A stretch of 64,000 nucleotides of DNA from Polyangiaceae bacterium (GTDB taxonomy: Bacteria > Myxococcota_A > Polyangia > Polyangiales > Polyangiaceae): assembly GCA_009780955.1 (NCBI GenBank), contig WQZB01000011.1, forward strand, positions 1 through 64,000. Reading direction: 5' to 3'. This document shows, piece by piece, positions 18,601 to 28,043 of the stretch (position 1 is the first letter of the stretch; each line of letters opens with the position of its first letter). A program made the position numbers and the translations under genes. The notes beneath the pieces are model-generated. The model saw nothing but the letters and a program-made list of their open reading frames with translations, was not told where the DNA came from and did no database searches.

Positions 18601-19884
18601 TCATTCGCGCGTTGAGGGCATTTCGTTATCGGCGCTGTCGCTACTGGCCGCTCGACTTGCTGCGGCGGGCGCATGAGCGCGCGCAGGTCGAGCGGGCTTG
18701 ATGACTACGCTGGCCGCGACCTTTGGGGCTGGCGGACCTTGTGTAGATGAGGGCGTGGATGAGGGAGCTACGCTTGTGTCAATTGGGGCTGCTGCCGAGA
18801 CAATACTTGGAGGCATGTCCCTTATTTCGACCGCAGAGCGAGAGTGTTGCGTCCAACCCGAAAAAAAATGCATCGCGCTTGCGACGCCTGCGGCTGCTGC
18901 AAACGCGCCGATCGCGCCGAGCGCAAGCCATGGTCTGCTGGTGCGCCGCGCAGTCTGAGCAGCAAGCGCAACGGCACCCTTGCCGGCTGCCGCGCCGTCC
19001 GCGTATGGCATGAGCGCGTTTGCGAGGTCGACGACACTCGAGAAGCGGTTCGCGGGATCTTTCTCGAGGCATCGAAGGACAATCGGCTCAAAGCCAGGCG
19101 GCAGGTTTTTGAGCGCTCCCGATAGCGGCGCAGGCTTATCGTGCAAAATTGATGCGACGACTGCACCAAGCGTTTTTCCATCGAAAGGGGGCCGTCCACT
19201 CACCAGTCGGTAAAGCACCACGCCAAGCGACCAGACATCGCTACGTGCATCGACCGTGCGGGCGTCGTGCAGTTGTTCCGGCGACATGAACCGAGGGCTG
19301 CCAAGCATGGCAGACGTGCGGGTGATGTCGTGCTCGCCCTCGCTCAAGAGGGTCATCTTCGAAACGCCGAAGTCGAGCACTTTGACAATCTTGGCCGCTT
19401 TTTTCGTTTGCCCTGTTTGCGCCTTTTTCGTCGTTCGCGTGATGAACAAGTTTGCAGGTTTGATGTCGCGGTGGATGATTCCGCACGCGTGCGCTTCGGC
19501 GAGACCCTCACACGCCTGGACCAAATAGGCGACGCTCTCGGAAACTGGCAGCCGACCGCGCTGCGTCGAGAGCTCGGCGAGGTCAGTGCCCTCGAGGTAT
19601 TCCATCACGATGAAGGGCTGGCCGGTGTCGAGCGTGTCAACGTCGTAGACGCGTGCAATGTGCTCGCTTTTCAGCATTGCGGCGGCTTTGGCTTCGCGCA
19701 TGAAGCGTGCGGTTGCCTCCGAGCCTTCGGCAGTGCCAAGCCCCTGGTGCAAAAGCTTGATGGCCACGAGCTGACCAAGTTGCTTGTGCCGTGCAGCCAC
19801 GACAACCCCCATGCCGCCGGAGCCGAGCACGCGTTCGACACGGTACTTGCACGCGAGAATGTCACCTGGATTAACGGACTCCAT
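18601..19884 (-). CDS. Ser/Thr protein kinase (Hanks type) with C-terminal TM segment
   Basis: YRVERVLGSGGMGVVVAARHKQLGQLVAIKLL, IIHRDIKPANLFIT, DFGVSKM, SPRFMSPEQL. Confidence 0.94.
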   Translation of the reverse strand: MESVNPGDILACKYRVERVLGSGGMGVVVAARHKQLGQLVAIKLLHQGLGTAEGSEATARFMREAKAAAMLKSEHIARVYDVDTLDTGQPFIVMEYLEGTDLAELSTQRGRLPVSESVAYLVQACEGLAEAHACGIIHRDIKPANLFITRTTKKAQTGQTKKAAKIVKVLDFGVSKMTLLSEGEHDITRTSAMLGSPRFMSPEQLHDARTVDARSDVWSLGVVLYRLVSGRPPFDGKTLGAVVASILHDKPAPLSGALKNLPPGFEPIVLRCLEKDPANRFSSVVDLANALMPYADGAAAGKGAVALAAQTARRTSRPWLALGAIGAFAAAAGVASAMHFFSGWTQHSRSAVEIRDMPPSIVSAAAPIDTSVAPSSTPSSTQGPPAPKVAASVVIKPARPARAHAPAAASRAASSDSADNEMPSTRE

Positions 19885-19967
19885 GGCTCGGCCAAAGTTT
19901 ACGACCGATCTTTGAAGCCGCAATTCAAGGCCAGAAATTCAAGGCCAGAGTAGGATAGCCGTCTGCA

Positions 19968-20711
19968 ATGAATACCGAAAAGCTTGGGCCGCTTCGTGTT
20001 CACCGCGTTGTCGTGCAACCGGACGAGGCGAACCACAAAGGTGATGGCGAGCCGCCGCTGACCGTTATTCTTCTCCACGGCTTTGGTGCTCCTGGCGACG
20101 ATCTGGTGGGGCTCGCTGCATCCCTTGGTGCACCGCCTGGCACAACGCTGCTTTTTCCAGAAGCCCCGAAGCGTGTTTCTGACTTTGTTCTTCTGCCATT
20201 TATGGGCAATGCGCGAGCCTGGTGGATGATCGACATCCGTAGCTTCGAGCGCGCCATTGCGGGAAATCTTTTGAGCGATCTCGTGCGCGAAGTCCCCGAA
20301 GGGCTCGATAGCGCGCGCGACGATCTGTCGAAAATGATCGATGCGCTCGAGCGGCAGGGAACTCCCAGTTCGCGCATTGTGCTCGGCGGTTTCTCGCAGG
20401 GTTCAATGCTCGCGACCGATTTCGTTCTGCGCGATGCTCGTTCTTTTCGCGGCCTGGTCATTTTCTCCGGCACGCTCATCGCCGAAGACGAATGGCGCCC
20501 GCGGATGCAAGCACGCGCGGGCCTTGCCGTATTTCAAAGCCATGGCAACGCCGATCCGATCTTGCCGTACGGCGTTGCCACGACACTTCGCCGCGAGCTC
20601 GAAGGTGCAGGGCTCAACGTGACCTTCTCGCCCTTTGCGGGTGGGCATACGATTGCACCGTCGGTGCTGCACGACTTCCGCGTGTGGTTGCGCGCTTTAG
20701 TGGCTTGTTAG
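19968..20711 (+). CDS. alpha/beta hydrolase, phospholipase/carboxylesterase family
   Basis: VILLHGFGAPGDDLVGLA, IVLGGFSQGSMLATDFVLR, GNADPILPYGV, GGHTIAPSVL. Confidence 0.88.
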   Translation: MNTEKLGPLRVHRVVVQPDEANHKGDGEPPLTVILLHGFGAPGDDLVGLAASLGAPPGTTLLFPEAPKRVSDFVLLPFMGNARAWWMIDIRSFERAIAGNLLSDLVREVPEGLDSARDDLSKMIDALERQGTPSSRIVLGGFSQGSMLATDFVLRDARSFRGLVIFSGTLIAEDEWRPRMQARAGLAVFQSHGNADPILPYGVATTLRRELEGAGLNVTFSPFAGGHTIAPSVLHDFRVWLRALVAC

Positions 20712-20834
20712 ACCGCTTTCAAGTTGGCGCGAGGTCGAGGCGGGGCCGAGGAGCGGACCGGAACAGCCTGCTGCGGCTTTGAGGACCGCACCGCAGGCAC
20801 CAACGAAGAGATCGCGCCAAATCGAAAGCGGTCA
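20710..20834. repeat. Element A copy 3
   Basis: AGACCGCTTTCAAGTTGGCGCGAGGTCGAGGCGGGGCCGAGGAGCGGACCGGAACAGCCTGC ... ATCGCGCCAAATCGAAAGCGGTCA. Confidence 0.9.
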
Positions 20835-21347
20835 ATCGGTGACCGTGACCTTCTTCATTTGAACGGGTGTGATGGGGCGGTCGTTGGCGTCGGTTCGGGT
20901 TTTTTCGATTTGTTGCACGACGTCCATACCCTCGATGACTTTGCCAAACACCGGGTGCTTCGAAGGACCGGGTGAGAACCAATCGAGGTAAGCGTTGTGA
21001 ACCGTGTTGATGAAAAACTGGCATGATCCGCTGTTTGGACGACCGGTGTTTGCCATGGAGAGCGTGCCAGGCTCGTTCGACAATTTGGCGTTGGCTGGGT
21101 GCTCGTCTTGGATGGTGCCATCAGGGCTGTTGCCAGTTCCGGCGCGGCTGCTCTTTGGATCACGGCTGTGGGGGCAGCCAAATTGCAACATGAAGTTGTC
21201 GATGACTCGGTGGAAGTGTAAGCCATCGTAAAATCCGCTTTTCGCAAGCTTGATGAAGTTGCTGGCGGTGATGGGCATCTTGTCTTTGAAGAGTTCGACC
21301 TTGATGTTACCGAGCGAGGTTTCGAGCAACGCAATGGGGTTTGCCAT
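20832..21347 (-). CDS. peptidylprolyl isomerase (cyclophilin type)
   Basis: [64 protein letters not shown]. Confidence 0.95.
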   Translation of the reverse strand: MANPIALLETSLGNIKVELFKDKMPITASNFIKLAKSGFYDGLHFHRVIDNFMLQFGCPHSRDPKSSRAGTGNSPDGTIQDEHPANAKLSNEPGTLSMANTGRPNSGSCQFFINTVHNAYLDWFSPGPSKHPVFGKVIEGMDVVQQIEKTRTDANDRPITPVQMKKVTVTD

Positions 21348-21390
21348 AAGCCAAGCAACATAGCTTGTAGCGTTGCCCTTCTTCTAGTCT

Positions 21391-21930
21391 CTAGTTTCCA
21401 TCCACTTCGATTGGCACGATGAAGGTCTGCGCGTGTGCAAGTGGCTGGAATTCCATGCCGCGCGCGTAGGTTTCAACGCAGCTGCGCATCGCTGGGGTCG
21501 CGCCGGCCGACGATGTACTGTGCACGTGACCATCGACACCAACGAGCATCACAACGGTGAGCCGCGATGTGCGGTCGGTCGCGTTGATGCCTTGCCAACA
21601 CGTGCTGTCGAGATGAAGGTGGATGATTTCGTGCGGTTGGCCATCGTGCGCGGCAACTGGCGTGTCGCGTTTCGATAGCAAACCGAGAAGAAGCGTGTCG
21701 CGTTTCGATAGCAAACCGAGAAGAAGAAGAATGCCCAGCCCAAGGCAAAGCCCCAAGACAAGATAGCCCGCAGCAGCGAGCCACGATTGGGTGAAGTAGC
21801 GTGGGCGCCGCCGGAGCCGGACGTGCGCGCTAAAGGTGCCACTCGGATCGCCTGCGCCCGGTGCACGGGCCGATGCCGGGTTTGGATCCGGGTCAAGCTC
21901 GGCAGGAGAAGGGACGATCGGGCCAATCAT
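21391..21930 (-). CDS. hypothetical single-pass membrane protein
   Basis: Hydrophobic segment LAAAGYLVLGLCLGLGILLLLGLLSKRDTLLLGLLSKRDT with internal duplication; TonB/AgmX-like C-terminal stretch is only suggestive. Confidence 0.55.
   Translation of the reverse strand: MIGPIVPSPAELDPDPNPASARAPGAGDPSGTFSAHVRLRRRPRYFTQSWLAAAGYLVLGLCLGLGILLLLGLLSKRDTLLLGLLSKRDTPVAAHDGQPHEIIHLHLDSTCWQGINATDRTSRLTVVMLVGVDGHVHSTSSAGATPAMRSCVETYARGMEFQPLAHAQTFIVPIEVDGN
21660..21725. repeat. perfect 33-bp tandem duplication within a CDS
   Basis: GCGTGTCGCGTTTCGATAGCAAACCGAGAAGAA twice, head to tail; in frame (11 aa, LLLGLLSKRDT). Confidence 0.95.
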
Positions 21931-22139
21931 GGCGGATTATTTTGATATCATTGCACAGCCCGAGCCTGCATGTGTACGCGATTGACCGCCAGTGTGGACG
22001 CAGCCGTCCAGCCGATGCTGGGTACCGCAAGATCCATATAGGTGGGCCGTAGGATCCGCCCTTGATCTCGACCGTGTTAAAAACTTAGCGCTTCGACGCA
22101 CCATTCTCTGACTTGCGGTCGAAAGGTGCTTTATCCCTG

Positions 22140-22553
22140 ATGAAAAAGCACACTCCGCCCCTGCCTGCCGACCTTGTACGAAAGCTCGACGAACAAGGTC
22201 GTGCCAATCACCCCTCTACAAAGATCACCGACCAGACCGTGATCGATGCGCGTTTCGACGCCGTCACTGTGGTGGGTGCACGTTTCGATGACATTACCGT
22301 AGTTGCAGCTGCCGAGAACGTTACGCAACCACGGCTCGATAATCTCGATGGCCTCGATGATTCCGAGGCGCCAATAGAGTCGGACGCAACCATGCTTGCA
22401 CGCCTCGCGCGCCTCGCGCGTCGCCCGCGAGTGCCCCCGCCTCGTCATGCATGGCCGCCGGCGTGGGTTGTTGTGCTCACAGTGCTTTTTTTCTTCGCTG
22501 CTGGAGCCATCTATTGGCAGATGCATTTGCTTATCAAAGCCTGTTCTCCCTAG
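22140..22553 (+). CDS. hypothetical small membrane protein
   Basis: MKKHTPPLPADLVRKLDEQG..., C-terminal TM helix WVVVLTVLFFFAAGAIYWQMHLLI; stop TAG is inside the hairpin 22550-22587. Confidence 0.55.
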   Translation: MKKHTPPLPADLVRKLDEQGRANHPSTKITDQTVIDARFDAVTVVGARFDDITVVAAAENVTQPRLDNLDGLDDSEAPIESDATMLARLARLARRPRVPPPRHAWPPAWVVVLTVLFFFAAGAIYWQMHLLIKACSP

Positions 22554-22587
22554 CAGGCTGCTGAAGAAGCCTTCAGCAGCCTGCTAG
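22550..22587. repeat. perfect 17-bp stem / 4-nt loop palindrome (possible terminator or REP)
   Basis: CTAGCAGGCTGCTGAAG AAGC CTTCAGCAGCCTGCTAG. Confidence 0.95.
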
Positions 22588-22773
22588 TCACGTTTCATCT
22601 CGGGGAGGCACGCGCCTCCCCGCCCCAACACTATTCGCATTTGCCGGTTTTTTTGGGGTCCCCACCCCACGCGAGCGCTCCGCTTGATGACGACAGCGCG
22701 TGTGGCGTGCACGCTGTTCGTTCGCGCTTTCGCCACACGGTGCCACACGGTGTTGGTGTGCGCCTTGATAAGG

Positions 22774-22801
22774 GTAGGGGCGCAGCATGTTGCGCCCCTA
22801 C
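22774..22801. repeat. Element B REP palindrome
   Basis: GTAGGGGCGCAGCATGTTGCGCCCCTAC, followed by GAAGAATGCGTT as in the copy at 34695. Confidence 0.9.
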
Positions 22802-22845
22802 GAAGAATGCGTTTGGATGCGTTTTGTTGGACGATGCCGCGGGCC

Positions 22846-22868
22846 GGCGCCATGAATGGTGCCCCTAC
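22846..22868. repeat. Element B REP variant (CATGAATG apex)
   Basis: GGCGCCATGAATGGTGCCCCTAC; reverse complement resembles 45186-45211. Confidence 0.7.
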
Positions 22869-22933
22869 GTGGCAGACCCTAACTGTTCCGCCCCCTTGAG
22901 AGCGGTCTGGGGCATATCCCGTGCAATGAGCGT

Positions 22934-23926
22934 GTGACGGAGGCGGTGCGCGTGACGCAATCGGCAGAACTCGCATCGTCAAATCAGCGTCGACGGCGCC
23001 CGACTTCGAGCAGCCTACAACGTGCGCGTGAAGGCGTACATCGCGTGATGCCGGCCTACGAGGAATGCGATGTCCACCATGCCAGGCAGATCCTGCGCGA
23101 CAATTCATTCGACCGCGTTGCTTCCGACGACGAGCTTGCCGCGCTGGTTGCCAAGTTTGCCATCATCACGTCGACTCCGTATGTGGAAATCTTGCGGAGA
23201 ATGCTCGGGATGGAACAGGTGAACGAGCGTGCTGCAAGAACGCTGTTTCGTCGCGTGCTCGCACATCGGCGGCGTCTTTCGAAAGCGCTTGGCCGACAGG
23301 TTCATGTGCGCGTTGCGGCTCTCGACATGCTCTCGATCCGGACTGCGCGCTCCAAAAACGATACAGAGCGCGATAGCCTTCCTATCGTAGTCACACCTTT
23401 GTTCATCGAGCGGGCGCTCGACGAAGCCAGCTCTGATTCGGTCACGGGGCTGCCCCAACGCGCGCACTTTGTAAGCCTTGTCCGTCACGAGCTATGTCAG
23501 CGTCATCGTCGCAACGTGGCTGTCGTATTCATCGATCTCGATGGCTTCAAAAACGTGAACGACGAGCATGGGCACGGCGTAGGCGACGAGGTGCTCCGGA
23601 TCATTGCGCGACTGGCTCGCGCAACGCTGCGCTCCGGAGATGTGATCGCTCGCATTGGTGGAGACGAGTTCGCGCTCCTTTTGCTCGAGGTCTCGACCGA
23701 CGAGGCCGAGATCGTGGTCGAGCGGCTACGTATGCGTTTCGAAGCGCGCACGGCTCGTTACGGCACGTCGTTTTCTGCCGGCATCGTGCTTGCGCAACCT
23801 GGCGATACGCCCGATGGCCTGCTTCTGCGCGCCGATGCGCGCATGTACCGCGATAAGCGAACGCGCGCCGCGCGATCGAGCGAACACGACTGCCGGAAGT
23901 ACTTCCAGTATGTCGTGGTAAAGTAA
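22934..23926 (+). CDS. GGDEF-domain diguanylate cyclase
   Basis: Intact GGDEF (ARIGGDEFALLLLEV) with RSGD five residues upstream (I-site RxxD). Confidence 0.92.
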   Translation: MTEAVRVTQSAELASSNQRRRRPTSSSLQRAREGVHRVMPAYEECDVHHARQILRDNSFDRVASDDELAALVAKFAIITSTPYVEILRRMLGMEQVNERAARTLFRRVLAHRRRLSKALGRQVHVRVAALDMLSIRTARSKNDTERDSLPIVVTPLFIERALDEASSDSVTGLPQRAHFVSLVRHELCQRHRRNVAVVFIDLDGFKNVNDEHGHGVGDEVLRIIARLARATLRSGDVIARIGGDEFALLLLEVSTDEAEIVVERLRMRFEARTARYGTSFSAGIVLAQPGDTPDGLLLRADARMYRDKRTRAARSSEHDCRKYFQYVVVK

Positions 23927-23931
23927 CGAGT

Positions 23932-24921
23932 GTGCAGTTTCGGCTTGGCAGTATTCCCGTTCGCGTGCGTGCCCCCTTTTTCTTCATGGTCCTGCTCCTT
24001 GGCGCAGGCACACGTGACGAGGGACGCGACGGCCGCGCAATCTTGATCTGGGGCGCCATCGTGTTTGGGTCGGTGCTGTTGCATGAACTTGGCCATGCGC
24101 TCGTTGGCCGCGCGTTCGGTCTGTCGCCGCAAATCGAGCTTCATGCAATGGGCGGAACAACATCGTGGACTAGCGGGCGCGATGTAGGTAACGCGCGCAG
24201 CATTGCCATCAGTCTTGCAGGGCCGTTTGCCGGTTTCGCGCTTGGGGTCCCGCTGCTCGTTGCAACCCACATGGGGGTTCTCGCGCCACACACGGAGCTC
24301 GCACGCGGAGCGCTTACTCAGCTTCTGTGGGTGAACATTGGCTGGGGCATCGTCAACCTCGTGCCCATGTTGCCGCTCGACGGTGGCAACGTGATGCGCT
24401 CGCTTCTGCAAATCGTTACCAAGGGCAAAGGCGAGAAGGCAGCGTGCATCGTTTCCATTGTTTTTGCCGGCGCCATGCTTCTGTTCGGTTTGGCTTTGCG
24501 ATGGATATGGTTTGCCATGCTTGGTGGTCTTTACATGGCCTCGAACATTCAGGGGCTGCGCGCCGTGAGCAACAATCGGGTTGCCAATGCCTCGCTGGCT
24601 GCCGCGATCCAGCAGGCGTACCGCGCGCTCGACGCGCACGACGGTGCTGCGGCCATCTCGGTTTTGGGCCCGGCCATCGTTCCGGGTGTGTCCCAGGAGC
24701 TTAGGCAAGTAGCGCTTCGTCTTTTCGCGTATGCGCTTCTTCTCGAAGGCCAATGGGGCGCGCTGTTGCCCATGCTCGAGACCGAGCGAATGATCATCGG
24801 GGTTGGCGAGCTCGAACGCTATGCAACCACGGCGCGCGAGCTTGGGCGTAGCGAAGAGGCCGCGCGCATCGATTCGGTGATCGCGTCGATGCGGCCGCGC
24901 ATGGCCAACGATTTTAGCTAG
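23932..24921 (+). CDS. site-2 protease family (M50) membrane metalloprotease
   Basis: LLHELGHALVGRAFGLSPQIELHAMGG (HExxH), NLVPMLPLDGGNVM (NPDG-like). Confidence 0.9.
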   Translation: MQFRLGSIPVRVRAPFFFMVLLLGAGTRDEGRDGRAILIWGAIVFGSVLLHELGHALVGRAFGLSPQIELHAMGGTTSWTSGRDVGNARSIAISLAGPFAGFALGVPLLVATHMGVLAPHTELARGALTQLLWVNIGWGIVNLVPMLPLDGGNVMRSLLQIVTKGKGEKAACIVSIVFAGAMLLFGLALRWIWFAMLGGLYMASNIQGLRAVSNNRVANASLAAAIQQAYRALDAHDGAAAISVLGPAIVPGVSQELRQVALRLFAYALLLEGQWGALLPMLETERMIIGVGELERYATTARELGRSEEAARIDSVIASMRPRMANDFS

Positions 24922-24944
24922 GGCGCAGCATGCTGCGCCCCTAC
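24918..24944. repeat. Element B REP palindrome between convergent genes
   Basis: CTAGGGCGCAGCATGCTGCGCCCCTAC; contains both flanking stop codons. Confidence 0.92.
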
Positions 24945-26818
24945 GACGTAGCGAGGTCGATGCCAACAATCTTCATCAAGCGCAGCGCGTTTGAGCTTTG
25001 CACGATGCCTTGTCGAAGACGGTAGTCGAACGTCATCACGTCGCCTTCGACCTGCTCCTCGAAGTGCACGTTGCGTACGCGATCGGGCATTTCGCTTTCC
25101 AAATCGCCAAGGCCAAGATCGTGCGTGGAAACGGCGCCCATGGCCCCGAGTAGAACGAGCTCGCGCAGAATGGCGCGCGCACCGATGAGTCGTTCGCGCG
25201 TATTCGTTCCATGGAGAATTTCGTCGAGAAGGAAAAGCAGCGTTGCCGTGCTAGCGCCTGCGCTTCGTGTCGCCTGCTTTTTTGCCATTTCGAGCACGAA
25301 TTTCAATTTCTTCAGCTCTGCGTAGAAACGGCTCGTGCCTTCTTCGAGCGAGTCGGACACCCGCATGCTGGTTGCGATGCGCACCCGCCCCAAGCGCATG
25401 TATGTTGCACACACAGGTGCGCCCGCATTGGCGAGCACGACGTTGGTGCCAATGGCGCGAAGAAGCGTGCTCTTGCCGGACATGTTGGAGCCGGTCACGA
25501 CGAGCGCATGTCCGGGCCCCGCCATGGCGACGTCGTTGGGCACGCGCTTTTCGGCGTCGATGAGTGGGTGACCAAGCGCCGTGGTCTCGAAAACTGGCTC
25601 TCGTACGAGTTCGGGAAAGGTGTGATCGGGCCGCTCGAAACAGAAGCCCGCAAGCGACGCGAGAGCCTCGAGCTCGGCGAGCGCGCGAAACCACCCGAGC
25701 GCGGCTTTCCCTGCGCGCGCGCGCCAGTTGTCGAGCGCGAGTGCGCACCATAGCTCCCACATGAAGATTGGGCCGATGAGGAAACGGAAGGCGCCGTTGT
25801 TGCGCGCATCGAGGAAGCTCACGATGGTCGAGAGTGACGCCATTTCGCGTGTAGCGATTGCTCCGCTTTCTTTTAGAAGTGCTTGCAGCTGGGCGAGCGC
25901 GTCAGCTTCAAAGGTCTCGTTTTCAAGCAAGGCGAGCATGCTCGCGTAGCGCGAAAGCGCATTCTCTTTCGACGACGCTGCATTCAAAATGGGCGAGATT
26001 CGTGCCGCGAGTGCCACGAGAACCGCCGCCGACAGCGTGAACGCTAGAACGAACGCCAAGCGTGGCACGACTCCTACGGATGCACCGATGGCCGTGCTCA
26101 CGGTGATCGCAGGCAAAATCACCCCCACGATGCGGAGCGCGCCGGGCAATCGTGGTGCGTTCGACTGCGCGGCCCACATCACGAACGGACGAGGATCGGG
26201 CTTGCCTTGCTCGATCAAGCTTCCGACCGCCGAAAGCTCTTCGCGAAGGCGCATGCGTGGCGCAAGATCGAGTACGGCTTTTTGGCGTGCGCGCACGGCC
26301 GCGAAGAAAGCCTCATCATCGACATCTTCGAGCGGCTCATTGCCCGACAACCAGCCCGCGAGCACTTCTTCGCCGAAGCGCGTGGAGGTCGTGTCAACGA
26401 GCTGAAAGAGCGACGCGCGGCCGAAAATGTCGAGATCGCCTGCGTACGCATGCGTAGCGACGGCCCAACCTTCACCGGTCGAAGGGAATGCTCGCCACTT
26501 GCCGTCCATGCGGGCGATCGCCTGCTCGTGGAAGCGCTGCGCCGCGAGTTTGTGTTCAAGTTCGCCATGAACGCGTGCATGGATCACGACCAGGGCGCCG
26601 AATGTGCCGACCAGGCCAACGACGCCGAGCCACGCATACGAAGGCAAGTGTGCCCATGCGACTGCGACGAGCATCGCAAAGGATGCGCCGAAGACGACGA
26701 GGCGTGCGTTTGCGATGGCATTCGCGCGGGATCGAAGCCAGCTTGCCTCTTGCTTGCGCTCGGCCAGGGCCTTGTCGTGGGTCTCGCGCGGCCCTTTGCC
26801 CGTTTCGTTGCTTGCTAA
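24941..26818 (-). CDS. MutS-related ATPase (MutS domain V family)
   Basis: ALVVTGSNMSGKSTLLRAIGTNVVLANAGAPVCA, LFLLDEILHGTNTRER, VSTHDLGL. Exact start uncertain. Confidence 0.9.
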   Translation of the reverse strand, partial: LASNETGKGPRETHDKALAERKQEASWLRSRANAIANARLVVFGASFAMLVAVAWAHLPSYAWLGVVGLVGTFGALVVIHARVHGELEHKLAAQRFHEQAIARMDGKWRAFPSTGEGWAVATHAYAGDLDIFGRASLFQLVDTTSTRFGEEVLAGWLSGNEPLEDVDDEAFFAAVRARQKAVLDLAPRMRLREELSAVGSLIEQGKPDPRPFVMWAAQSNAPRLPGALRIVGVILPAITVSTAIGASVGVVPRLAFVLAFTLSAAVLVALAARISPILNAASSKENALSRYASMLALLENETFEADALAQLQALLKESGAIATREMASLSTIVSFLDARNNGAFRFLIGPIFMWELWCALALDNWRARAGKAALGWFRALAELEALASLAGFCFERPDHTFPELVREPVFETTALGHPLIDAEKRVPNDVAMAGPGHALVVTGSNMSGKSTLLRAIGTNVVLANAGAPVCATYMRLGRVRIATSMRVSDSLEEGTSRFYAELKKLKFVLEMAKKQATRSAGASTATLLFLLDEILHGTNTRERLIGARAILRELVLLGAMGAVSTHDLGLGDLESEMPDRVRNVHFEEQVEGDVMTFDYRLRQGIVQSSNALRLMKIVGIDLATS

Positions 26819-26832
26819 CAAAGATGCATTCT

Positions 26833-27084
26833 TCACGCGCTGTGGGCATCTACCACGCCCGCACGGGAGCGTGCGCATGCCACGGCAACTGCGAAGCCGG
26901 CAAGCGAAAGACGCGGACCCATGAGAGTGCGCATAACCAGATCGGCATTGGCAAGTGTCACGATGGCGCGGTTGACATCGTGTTCTGTGCCGCCCACGCG
27001 CACATGCAACCCGCCGATGGTCGCTGGAATGCGATGCGTAGCAAGGCAGAGCAAGGCGCGTAAAATGGAGATTTCGTAAGTCAT
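26833..27084 (-). CDS. small hypothetical protein, possible winged-helix
   Basis: MTYEISILRALLCLATHRIPATIGGLHVRVGGTEHDVNRAIVTLANADLVMRTLMGPRLSLAGFAVAVA; helix-turn-helix-like pattern only. Confidence 0.5.
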   Translation of the reverse strand: MTYEISILRALLCLATHRIPATIGGLHVRVGGTEHDVNRAIVTLANADLVMRTLMGPRLSLAGFAVAVACARSRAGVVDAHSA

Positions 27085-27179
27085 GGGTGCATTATGTTCA
27101 GCACTGAACGAATGGCCAAGTTCATGGCTTGTGCATGTAGCGATTCGCGTTGGGACCGCGTAGAGGACGTATTCTTCCC

Positions 27180-28043
27180 ATGCGACCTCTCGTGCTTCTG
27201 TCGAACGACGATGGCTACTCGAGCCGCGGTTTGCGCGAGCTTCGCGATGCCTTGGTCTGTTGGGCAGACGTGGTTGTCTGTGCACCGGAGACCGAGCAGA
27301 GTGCGATGAGCCACTCGCTCAGCCTGCATCGACCGCTACGTGCACGTGAGACGGGAAAGAACGCATTCGCCATCGATGGAACACCCGCCGATTGCGTGTA
27401 TGTTGCACTGTATGCGAACAACCGTTTCTTGCCGCGCTGGCCAAACATCGTTTGCTCTGGCATCAACCACGGTCTGAACCTCGGCCAAGACGCCTTTTAT
27501 TCAGGCACCGTGGCTGCGGCGCGCGAAGGTGCTTTGCGTGGTATTCCATCCATCGCGTCGAGTGCGCATCCCAACGCTGATTTTGCAATCGTTGCCGATT
27601 TGACCAGTCGGTTGGCGCGCACACTTTGTCAGCAGTCGCGTGCGAGCATGAGCGAGGTCGCACGCTCTGCCATGCCCTTTGCGCGCCGCGTGCCGCTGCT
27701 CAATCTGAACGTTCCTGCCAATTGGACTGGCGAGGTTCGTTGCACGCGTCTTGGTGCGAGGCTCTACGAAGAGATTATCGACATTCGGGTCGATCCGCGC
27801 GGTCGTGAGTACATGTGGCTTGGTGGTCCAGGGGTTCGCCACGAGGTTGACCCAGGCAGCGACACCGACGCGTACGATGCGGGAGCGGCTTCAATTACGC
27901 CGCTTCTCTTGGACCTGACACATCACGACAACGCGGCGCTGACGGATGCATTGATCCAAAGCATGAGCGAAAGGCGCTTAGAGCATGTTTACCAGCCGTC
28001 GCGAGCGACGCGAGGTCAAGGCGGGGCCGAGGAGCCCGCGTAA
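27180..28043 (+). CDS. surE: 5'/3'-nucleotidase SurE
   Basis: MRPLVLLSNDDGYSSRGLRELRDAL, VVCAPETEQSAMSHSLSL, VCSGINHGLNLGQDAFYSGTVAAAREG. The last 20 residues are encoded by element C copy 2. Confidence 0.93.
   Translation: MRPLVLLSNDDGYSSRGLRELRDALVCWADVVVCAPETEQSAMSHSLSLHRPLRARETGKNAFAIDGTPADCVYVALYANNRFLPRWPNIVCSGINHGLNLGQDAFYSGTVAAAREGALRGIPSIASSAHPNADFAIVADLTSRLARTLCQQSRASMSEVARSAMPFARRVPLLNLNVPANWTGEVRCTRLGARLYEEIIDIRVDPRGREYMWLGGPGVRHEVDPGSDTDAYDAGAASITPLLLDLTHHDNAALTDALIQSMSERRLEHVYQPSRATRGQGGAEEPA

Noticed and set aside
21660-21725. Tandem repeat as a CRISPR seed
   Set aside because: Only two adjacent identical units without spacers, in frame inside a CDS.
23758-24969. 403-aa minus-strand ORF over the GGDEF and M50 genes
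   Set aside because: Antisense shadow ORF; begins by translating the REP at 24918 (RRGAACCALAK).
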